In this document: positions 1 through 4,355 of the stretch, piece after piece
How the letters are laid out: every line of letters begins with the position of its first letter
Numbering within the stretch: position 1 is the first letter of the stretch
Source: Pseudomonadota bacterium
Lineage (GTDB): Bacteria > Pseudomonadota > Gammaproteobacteria > Steroidobacterales > Steroidobacteraceae
Reading direction: 5' to 3'
Assembly (NCBI GenBank): GCA_947454665.1
Contig: CANGMU010000159.1
Span: 1 to 5,696, forward strand
Length of the DNA stretch: 5,696 nucleotides
Program-made: the position numbers and the translations under genes
Notes under the pieces: model-generated
What the model saw: only the letters and a program-made list of their open reading frames with translations
Databases searched by the model: none
Told to the model about the DNA's origin: nothing

Positions 1-528
1 GAGCTGCAGATCCTGTCGGCCCACGTGACCGGTCGGGCCGCACATGGTGCCTCGAGCGACCCGGCGCATTCGGCGCGCATCGATGCGACCAACTTCGCGC
101 TGGCCAATGACGACGGTGCCGGGACGCGCGACTATGCAGGCGCCGATGTCATCCTGATCGGCGTGTCGCGCACGAGCAAGACGCCGACTTCCCTGTTCCT
201 GGCCCTGCAGTACGGCATCTCGGCGGCGAACTATCCGCTGACCGACGAGGACCTGGAAACCGCGCGGCTGCCCAAGGTGCTGCTGCCCTGGAAGCACAAG
301 CTGCACGGGCTCACGATCCGTCCGGAACGCCTGCAGCAGATCCGGCAGGAACGGCGGCCTGGCAGTCGCTACGCCTCGCCGCAGCAGGTGCAGTACGAGG
401 TGCGCACGGCATTGGCCCTGTTCGATCGTCAGGGCATCCCGTACATCGACGTGACCGAATGCAGCGTCGAAGAGATCGCGAGCCGCATCCTCAACGAGAA
501 GAACCTCGCAAGACGCGTCAGGACCTGA
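1..528 (+). CDS. ppsR: PEP synthase regulatory protein (kinase/pyrophosphorylase, DUF299 family), C-terminal part
   Basis: The reading frame is open from base 1 and ends at TGA 526-528, giving 175 residues; the N-terminal ~100 residues of a usual ~270-residue protein lie outside the window. Family hallmarks are visible: ARIDATNFALANDDG (25-39), the P-loop-like GVSRTSKTPTSLFLALQYGI (54-73) and the following AANYPL (75-80). Members of this family use ADP to phosphorylate an active-site Thr of PEP synthase, inactivating it, and use phosphate to remove that group, so the protein controls pyruvate-to-PEP flux in the cytoplasm. The ADP/Pi specificity is family knowledge, not visible here. The related plant-type regulator acts on pyruvate phosphate dikinase, but PEP synthase is the usual partner in proteobacteria. 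The partner gene (ppsA) is not in the window. The next gene starts 17 bases downstream on the same strand without a visible terminator, so read-through is likely. Confidence 0.93.
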   Translation, partial: ELQILSAHVTGRAAHGASSDPAHSARIDATNFALANDDGAGTRDYAGADVILIGVSRTSKTPTSLFLALQYGISAANYPLTDEDLETARLPKVLLPWKHKLHGLTIRPERLQQIRQERRPGSRYASPQQVQYEVRTALALFDRQGIPYIDVTECSVEEIASRILNEKNLARRVRT

Positions 529-545
529 ACCCCGAAGGGACTCCC

Positions 546-1547
546 ATGCGATCGATCAGTCTTTGGGTCTGTCTGGCCGCATTCGACTCATTCGCGATGG
601 CGCAGGAGTCGCCGACGATGGATTTCGATATCCGCGTGAACCTCGCGGACCAGCGCGAGGTCCACCAGAAGGCCGCGCTTTCGGATCGCACTGCGCAGCG
701 CGTGGTCTTGGACGACGGGCTCGCCGTCGACCTGAACATCAAGGCCCCCGCCTGGGGCGGCCGGTGGATCGAGGCTTGGCTGCTGGACACCAGCGGTGGA
801 GCTGACAGACGGCTGACGCTGATGGATTGGCCGTTCCGGCTCGATCCACCGTGGCCCCTGCAGCGGCTTGCCTTTAGCGTATGCGGGGACCGCATCATTG
901 CCCTGCGGGATATGACGCCGGGCCGTTGCGTTGGCCTGTTGCCGATGGCGAAGCCGGATCGTCTGCTGGGTGATTGCGGTGGCGGCGGCTTCCGCTGCCT
1001 CGGCGTCTACGAGGGGCTGCCGAACAAGATTGGCACGCGTTCGCGCATCGCGCCGCGCTCCGAAGCCGGCGAGCCGCTGACCGTGGTCGGTCGCGTGCTG
1101 GATGCGAAGGGGAAGCCTCGCGCGGGCGTGATCGTGTATGGATACCAGACCGACCGGACCGGCGAGTATCCGACCGCGTTGCCGCCTCGGAGCGCGCTCT
1201 CGAATTACCACGGACGCCTGCGCGGCTGGGCGCGCAGCGATGCGCAGGGTCGTTACCGCTTCGACACCATCCTGCCTGGTAGCTATGGCGGCAACCCGGC
1301 GCACATCCACATGAACGTCATCGAGCCGGGCTGCGGCACCTATTACATCGATGATCTGATGTTCGAGGGCGACGAGAACCTGGTGCGCCTGACGACCGCG
1401 CAGCGGGCCCTGGAACTGAAGGGCCTTGGGGGTTCCGGTGTTGGAACCCTGGTGCGGCATGGCAAGGGCTGGACCGTTACGCGGGACGTCCACCTCGGCG
1501 AGAACGTGGCGGGCTACACCGACTGCGGCAGCACGCCGCGTTCCTAG
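546..1547 (+). CDS. Probable exported intradiol ring-cleavage dioxygenase-like protein (protocatechuate 3,4-dioxygenase fold), substrate unknown
   Basis: This is a 333-residue protein. The ATG at 546 is chosen because GAAGGGA (534-540) sits 5 bases upstream and because it opens a plausible signal peptide: a short hydrophobic stretch (4-13), then Ala-Met-Ala before Gln20. The Asp14 inside that segment is unusual. Residues 178-260 match the intradiol dioxygenase core: VVGRVLDAKGKPRAGVIVYGY, then DAQGRYRFDTILPGSY, then PAHIH. Predicted Fe(III) ligands are Tyr208, Tyr247, His253 and His255. The two Tyr are 39 residues apart, exactly as Tyr408 and Tyr447 are in protocatechuate 3,4-dioxygenase beta chain. 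Two departures are seen: the loop from the second Tyr to the first His is 6 residues instead of 13, and the position of catalytic Arg457 is Asn250. Residues 21-170 resemble nothing I recognise and carry four Cys (113, 128, 144, 151); two more lie at 263 and 327, so periplasmic disulfides are possible. Ring cleavage is inferred, not assured. Confidence 0.72.
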   Translation: MRSISLWVCLAAFDSFAMAQESPTMDFDIRVNLADQREVHQKAALSDRTAQRVVLDDGLAVDLNIKAPAWGGRWIEAWLLDTSGGADRRLTLMDWPFRLDPPWPLQRLAFSVCGDRIIALRDMTPGRCVGLLPMAKPDRLLGDCGGGGFRCLGVYEGLPNKIGTRSRIAPRSEAGEPLTVVGRVLDAKGKPRAGVIVYGYQTDRTGEYPTALPPRSALSNYHGRLRGWARSDAQGRYRFDTILPGSYGGNPAHIHMNVIEPGCGTYYIDDLMFEGDENLVRLTTAQRALELKGLGGSGVGTLVRHGKGWTVTRDVHLGENVAGYTDCGSTPRS

Positions 1548-1615
1548 GCCGATATCCCGCGATACAGGTCAGCTTCTTCAGCTGCGGGAAGTAGCCACGC
1601 GGTGCAGGCTGGTCT

Positions 1616-1633
1616 CCGGTCGTGCTTGACCGG
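1616..1633. repeat. Inverted repeat upstream of brnT (CCGGTC, 6-base spacer, GACCGG)
   Basis: A perfect 6-bp stem (1616-1621 with 1628-1633) around a 6-base loop lies in the 109-base gap between the dioxygenase gene and brnT. No T-run follows it on the plus strand, so it is a poor intrinsic terminator. It sits about 24 bases before the brnT start codon and could be a second operator half or a weak RNA hairpin ending upstream transcription. The rest of the gap shows only a long-looped TCCCGC/GCGGGA pairing (1555-1560 with 1584-1589). Confidence 0.4.
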
Positions 1634-1641
1634 GTAAATTC

Positions 1642-1653
1642 CTGTAGCTACAG
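1642..1653. promoter_or_regulatory. Candidate operator: perfect 12-bp palindrome CTGTAGCTACAG just before brnT
   Basis: The palindrome CTGTAGCTACAG ends three bases before the brnT ATG (1657). A -10-like TAAATT lies at 1635-1640; starting from it, transcription would begin around 1647, inside the palindrome, leaving a leader of only about ten bases. No convincing -35 hexamer accompanies it. BrnA antitoxins of known systems bind their own promoter to repress brnTA, so this is the obvious place for that site. The palindrome is seen; its role is inferred. Confidence 0.5.
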
Positions 1654-1656
1654 TAA

Positions 1657-1938
1657 ATGCGCGCCAGCTTCGATGCGGCAAAACGCGATGAAACGCTCCG
1701 GGAGCGCGGCCTGGACATGGCGCATGCCGGCGAAGTGTTTCGCGGGTTGCACCTCACGCGGGTCGACGACCGGGAAGACTACGGTGAGCCCCGATACGTA
1801 ACTGCGGGCTGGCTGGACGGGCGAATCGTGATCGTTGTCTGGACGCCTCGTGGTGTCGCAAGACGGATCATCAGCATGAGGCATTGCCATGAGCGCGAAG
1901 CGAAAAAGCTCCGTCCGCATCTCTTCGAAGCGGGATGA
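1657..1938 (+). CDS. brnT: BrnT-family toxin (ribonuclease of a type II toxin-antitoxin pair)
   Basis: This 93-residue protein has the usual length for BrnT (DUF497). The family pattern runs through it: N-terminal SFDAAKRDETLRERGLDM (4-21; family form is W/F-D-x-x-K...L-x-x-x-G), AGEVF (24-28), the acidic/Arg stretch DDREDYGEPRY (37-47), the strand GRIVIVVWTPRG (55-66) and RRIISMR (69-75) followed by a charged helix. BrnT proteins have a RelE-like fold, cut RNA and stall translation until bound by BrnA. The start is forced: an in-frame TAA (1654-1656) directly precedes the ATG, and the conserved N-terminus begins at once. No Shine-Dalgarno sequence is visible, so translation may start on a nearly leaderless message. 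The gene overlaps brnA by 50 bases, placing toxin first and antitoxin second as is typical for this family. Confidence 0.88.
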   Translation: MRASFDAAKRDETLRERGLDMAHAGEVFRGLHLTRVDDREDYGEPRYVTAGWLDGRIVIVVWTPRGVARRIISMRHCHEREAKKLRPHLFEAG

Positions 1939-2164
1939 AGCGCCCGAGATCGATGAAAAATGGATCGTGGAGGCTGATCTCTTCCGCGGCGCCAAGCTCG
2001 TGCGCCGCGGTCGGCCACGGCTCGAAAATCCGCGCGTGCTGTTATCGCTGCGCCTTCCGCAGGACGTGATCGAATCGTGGAAGGCGTCGGGCCCGGGTTG
2101 GCAAACCCGCATGGCTGAGGTGCTTGAAAAGAAACGCCCTCGGCCTGCTTCGTCCGCTCGCTGA
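1889..2164 (+). CDS. brnA: BrnA-family antitoxin (ribbon-helix-helix DNA-binding protein)
   Basis: This 91-residue protein is recognised by the BrnA pattern: APEIDEKWIVEADL (18-31; family form is DxPE(L/I)TDEW), then GRP (41-43), the DNA-binding strand RVLLSLRLP (49-57), a first helix from about 58 to 67, and the signature SGPGWQTRMAEVL (67-79). The N-terminal part wraps and neutralises BrnT; the C-terminal ribbon-helix-helix dimer binds DNA and autorepresses the operon in characterised systems. The ATG at 1889 has a weak GAGG (1878-1881) seven bases upstream and lies inside brnT in another frame, which suggests translational coupling. The first ~16 residues are Lys/Arg/Ser-rich and less conserved, so an internal start cannot be excluded. 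The stop codon is only two bases from the stop of the convergent dioxygenase gene. Confidence 0.88.
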   Translation: MSAKRKSSVRISSKRDEAPEIDEKWIVEADLFRGAKLVRRGRPRLENPRVLLSLRLPQDVIESWKASGPGWQTRMAEVLEKKRPRPASSAR

Positions 2165-2174
2165 AATCAGGCCG
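2141..2174. repeat. Inverted repeat spanning the convergent brnA and tauD-like stop codons
   Basis: CGGCCTG (2141-2147) and CAGGCCG (2168-2174) form a perfect 7-bp stem with a 20-base loop holding the brnA stop; the right arm overlaps the dioxygenase stop. On the minus strand the stem is followed, after about six bases, by a T-rich TTTCTTTTC, so it might act as a weak terminator for the minus-strand gene. On the plus strand no T-run follows. The long loop makes this uncertain. Confidence 0.3.
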
Positions 2175-3096
2175 GCACTTCGCCCACGACCGTCGTGCGA
2201 TAGAGCTCGCGGCGATAGCCGTGGTAGTCATTGAAGGCCTGGTGCACGCAGAGCCGGTTGTCCCAGATCGCGAGCATGTCCGGTTCCCAGCGCAGCCGGC
2301 AGGTGAAGGCCGCCTGCACGAGGTGGTTGGCCAAGTAATCGATGATCGGCGCAGCTTCGAACTCGTCGAATCCTTCGATGCCGATCGCATAGGCACCATC
2401 GAGATACAACGCCTTTTCGCCCGTCACCGGATGCGTGCGCACCATCGGGTGGAAGTTGCCACGCACCTTGCGCTGCAGGTCCTCCGACAGCTGGCCCGTG
2501 TGCTTGGTCGACGCGAGCCGGCCCAGCGGGCTGTCGCGTTCCTCGGCCCCTGCCTGGGCCGAGGCGAGCACGTCGCGCATCGAAAAATGGGTGCGCAGGC
2601 CCGCGATCATCTTCTGGTACGCGGGGCTCAGGCTGGCCAGCGCGAGCGCTGAATTGGCCCACTGCGTGTCGCCGCCGAAGGGCGGCACCTCGATCGAGCG
2701 CAGCGCGGTGATCGCCGGCGGCTTCGGCATGAAGGGCGAGTCGGTATGCCAGCCCTCACCGAACACCATCTTCGATTTGTCGTCGGCTTCCTTGATCAGC
2801 GGATGCACGTTCGCGTGGCCGGGCACACCCTTGGTGTAGGCGTCTTCGGCAAAAGGACCGAACCCCAGGCTGAAGGCCTCGTGTTCCGCATGGGTGATCT
2901 TCTGGCCGCGGAAGAAAATCATCTTGTGGCGGTAGAGCGCGTCGCGGATCTCGACGAACTGCGCCTCGCTGACCTGGGCGAGGTTCACGCCGCGGATCTC
3001 CGCACCCAGGGCTGCGGCGAGCGGCAGCGCCTCGATGTGCTGATAGGGCTTGGCGTGGTTGTCGAACTGGCCGGTGGGGTGCAGGACGCGACGCAT
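2167..3096 (-). CDS. TauD/TfdA-family Fe(II)/2-oxoglutarate-dependent dioxygenase, substrate unknown
   Basis: This 309-residue cytoplasmic enzyme is slightly longer than E. coli TauD (283). The iron-binding facial triad is intact: His117 and Asp119 in GEGWHTDSPF, and His285 in WDNRLCVHQAFNDYHGYRRE. The co-substrate residues fit TauD spacing exactly: Thr144 in GGDT (27 after the first His) and Arg296 (11 after the distal His). Arg300 corresponds to TauD Arg270. The TauD-like stretch HPMVRTHPVTGEKALYLDG is at 216-234. Family members hydroxylate and cleave taurine, alkyl sulfates, aryloxyalkanoates or other small acids using O2 and 2-oxoglutarate. No ssu/tauABC transport genes flank it, so a taurine role is not supported by context. 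The start at 3096 has GAGGA (3104-3108 on the complement) seven bases upstream. The mdh terminator lies between this gene and mdh, so it probably has its own promoter. Confidence 0.9.
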   Translation of the reverse strand: MRRVLHPTGQFDNHAKPYQHIEALPLAAALGAEIRGVNLAQVSEAQFVEIRDALYRHKMIFFRGQKITHAEHEAFSLGFGPFAEDAYTKGVPGHANVHPLIKEADDKSKMVFGEGWHTDSPFMPKPPAITALRSIEVPPFGGDTQWANSALALASLSPAYQKMIAGLRTHFSMRDVLASAQAGAEERDSPLGRLASTKHTGQLSEDLQRKVRGNFHPMVRTHPVTGEKALYLDGAYAIGIEGFDEFEAAPIIDYLANHLVQAAFTCRLRWEPDMLAIWDNRLCVHQAFNDYHGYRRELYRTTVVGEVPA

Positions 3097-3126
3097 ACAG
3101 GATTCCTCGGTTGGCGTTCCGTAATG

Positions 3127-3140
3127 CTTAACAGGTTAAG
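3127..3140. promoter_or_regulatory. Candidate operator CTTAAC-AG-GTTAAG before the TauD-like gene
   Basis: This is a perfect 6-bp inverted repeat with a 2-base spacer, 31-44 bases upstream of the minus-strand dioxygenase start. It occupies the short AT-richer space between the mdh terminator and the start codon, where the promoter must be. A TTTACA on the minus strand (3149-3154) could serve as -35, but I find no good -10 at the expected distance. The size and symmetry suit a dimeric repressor of the GntR or MarR type, but no regulator gene is adjacent. Confidence 0.42.
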
Positions 3141-3151
3141 TGATGACTTGT

Positions 3152-3197
3152 AAAAAAGCCACCGTTGGCCCGCCAGAAGGCAGGCCGCGGGTGGCTT
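3152..3197 (-). terminator. Intrinsic terminator of mdh
   Basis: Read on the minus strand, AAGCCACC pairs with GGTGGCTT (outer arms 3190-3197 and 3156-3163). Inside it GGCCTGCC pairs with GGCGGGCC around a TTCT loop (one G-U pair). The hairpin runs straight into six T (complement of A 3152-3157). It begins ten bases after the mdh stop, so it ends mdh transcription and separates it from the dioxygenase gene downstream. Confidence 0.88.
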
Positions 3198-3206
3198 CGG
3201 AGTGCC

Positions 3207-4184
3207 TTACAGCAGGTCCTTGACGCCGTCGCGCTCCTCGAGGAGCTCCTTGTGCGTCGCGTCCATGCGGGCGCGACTGAAAGCATCGACCGACAGGCCC
3301 TGCACGATCTGGTATTCGCCGCCCTGCGTCGTGACCGGGTAGGAATAGATCACGCCTTCCGGGATGCCATAGCTGCCATCCGAGGGCACGGCCATGGAGA
3401 TCCAGTCGCCCTCGGCGGTGCCGGTGACCCAGGTGTGCACGTGGTCGATGGCGGCCGCGGCGGCCGATGCCGCGGACGAGGCACCGCGCGCCTTGATGAT
3501 CGCGGCGCCGCGCTGCTGCACGACGGGGATGAACTCGCTTTCGATCCAGGCCTGGTCGACCAGCGACTTCGCGGCCACGCCGGCGACCGTCGCATGCGAG
3601 AGGTCCGGGTACTGCGTCGCGGAGTGGTTGCCCCAGACGGTGAGCTTGCGGATGTCCGTCGTGTGCTTGCCCGTCTTCGCGGCCAGCTGGGCCAGCGCGC
3701 GGTTGTGGTCGAGGCGCGTCATCGCAGTGAAATTGCGTGGATTCAGGTCCGGCGCGTTAGCGCGGGCGATCAGCGAGTTCGTGTTCGCCGGGTTGCCGAC
3801 GACCAGCACCTTGATGTTGCGGTCGGCGACTTCGTTCATCGCCTTGCCCTGGGCGCTGAAGATCTGCGCGTTGGCCAGCAGCAGGTCCTTGCGCTCCATG
3901 CCGGGGCCGCGCGGGCGGGCGCCGACCAGCAGCGCGACATTCGCATCGCGGAAGGCGACGCGCGCATCGTCGGTCGCGGTGATCTTGTTCACCAGCGGGA
4001 AGGCGCAATCGTCGAGCTCCATGACCACGCCCTGCAGGGCCGGCAGCGTCGGCGTGATCTCCAGCAGGTTCAGGTTGACCGGCTGGTCCGGGCCGAGCAA
4101 CTGGCCAGAGGCGACGCGGAAGGCGAGGGCATAACCGATCTGGCCGGCGGCACCGGTGATCGTGACGGTCAGGGGCTTCTTCAT
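3207..4184 (-). CDS. mdh: Malate dehydrogenase (NAD-dependent, type-2 family)
   Basis: This full-length 325-residue cytoplasmic TCA-cycle enzyme interconverts malate and oxaloacetate. The N-terminal Rossmann fold shows TGAAGQIGYAL (10-20) and an acidic end of the second strand (Glu42) consistent with NAD preference. Substrate-binding residues sit in GARPRGPGMERKDLL (89-103; Arg92 and Arg98), with Asn131 in VVGNPANTN. The catalytic pair is Asp159 in RLDHNRA with Arg162, and His187 in WGNHS. The motif GARPRGPGMERKDLL and the length mark the malate dehydrogenase group related to cytosolic enzymes rather than the E. coli type or the lactate dehydrogenase-like type. The ATG at 4184 is supported by GGAG (4190-4193 on the complement) five bases upstream and by the Rossmann motif beginning at the normal distance. 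The gene is monocistronic by its terminator and divergent from the mla genes. Confidence 0.97.
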   Translation of the reverse strand: MKKPLTVTITGAAGQIGYALAFRVASGQLLGPDQPVNLNLLEITPTLPALQGVVMELDDCAFPLVNKITATDDARVAFRDANVALLVGARPRGPGMERKDLLLANAQIFSAQGKAMNEVADRNIKVLVVGNPANTNSLIARANAPDLNPRNFTAMTRLDHNRALAQLAAKTGKHTTDIRKLTVWGNHSATQYPDLSHATVAGVAAKSLVDQAWIESEFIPVVQQRGAAIIKARGASSAASAAAAAIDHVHTWVTGTAEGDWISMAVPSDGSYGIPEGVIYSYPVTTQGGEYQIVQGLSVDAFSRARMDATHKELLEERDGVKDLL

Positions 4185-4211
4185 GGCGGCTCCACAGTAA
4201 AGAGGGCGGCA

Positions 4212-4239
4212 ATTCTACTTGATCGCCGACGTCTATCGA
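4212..4239 (-). promoter_or_regulatory. Candidate mdh promoter (TCGATA, 16-base spacer, TAGAAT)
   Basis: On the minus strand TAGAAT (4212-4217) matches the sigma-70 -10 hexamer at five of six bases, and TCGATA (4234-4239) matches the -35 at four of six, 16 bases apart. Transcription would start near 4205, giving a leader of about 20 bases that contains the mdh ribosome binding site. Two CGACGT direct repeats (4227-4232 and 4237-4242) lie one helical turn apart over the -35 region and could bind a regulator. Confidence 0.5.
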
Positions 4240-4256
4240 CGTGCTGGATCCAGCCA

Positions 4257-4286
4257 TTGGTCAGCCGCCGCTCCCCCCTGCACAAT
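4257..4286 (+). promoter_or_regulatory. Weak candidate promoter for the mla operon
   Basis: TTGGTC (4257-4262) and CACAAT (4281-4286), 18 bases apart, match sigma-70 hexamers at three and four of six bases. The inferred start near 4293 would leave about 20 bases before the leader ORF, including its ribosome binding site. The match is modest, and the operon promoter could be elsewhere in this 129-base divergent gap. Confidence 0.28.
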
Positions 4287-4298
4287 GGTCCCCATCGC

Positions 4299-4304
4299 AA
4301 GGAG
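4299..4304 (+). promoter_or_regulatory. Strong ribosome binding site AAGGAG placed for the leader ORF, not for mlaE
   Basis: AAGGAG is nine bases before the ATG at 4314, which is ideal spacing, but 50 bases before the mlaE ATG at 4355. The bases just before 4355 contain no Shine-Dalgarno-like sequence. The site therefore decides that initiation happens first at 4314. Confidence 0.7.
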
Positions 4305-4313
4305 AACCGGCAC

Positions 4314-4355
4314 ATGGCACTGCACCCCGCGTTGAACGAACAAGCCGGCGCCTGA
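4314..4355 (+). CDS. Putative 13-residue leader peptide translationally coupled to mlaE
   Basis: The short frame encodes MALHPALNEQAGA and ends in TGA (4353-4355), whose last base is the first base of the mlaE ATG (TGATG). It has the best ribosome binding site of the region. A ribosome finishing here could reinitiate on mlaE, which otherwise lacks a visible ribosome binding site. The peptide has no run of a regulatory amino acid, so classical attenuation is unlikely. The alternative is that this was once the N-terminus of MlaE and a one-base change (natural or a sequencing error) split it. I cannot tell the two apart from one sequence. Confidence 0.45.
   Translation: MALHPALNEQAGA

Noticed and set aside
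459..545. Extended start of the dioxygenase-like protein inside ppsR
   Set aside because: The added 29 residues are charged and would bury the signal peptide; the ATG at 546 has a good ribosome binding site.
588..1493. A 301-codon open frame on the minus strand opposite the dioxygenase gene
   Set aside because: It is antisense to a gene with clear family motifs and encodes an Arg/Ala-rich composition with no recognisable domain; long open antisense frames are common in GC-rich DNA.
1626..1654. TTGACC (1626-1631), 17-base spacer, TACAGT (1649-1654) as the brnT promoter
   Set aside because: The hexamers look good, but transcription would start near 1661, after the brnT ATG. The only later in-frame ATG is far inside the conserved fold, so this promoter would not give full toxin. 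It could still drive an RNA for brnA alone.
4241..4354. Extended MlaE start at GTG 4241
   Set aside because: It would add 38 Pro-rich residues, overlaps the likely mla promoter, has no ribosome binding site and precedes the natural start of the STAS-like domain by too much.
3165..4355. A 396-codon open frame on the plus strand opposite mdh, running into the leader ORF frame
   Set aside because: The opposite strand is an unmistakable malate dehydrogenase. The frame is Arg/Gly/Asp/Val-rich without domain features; only its last 13 codons, with their own ribosome binding site, look usable.
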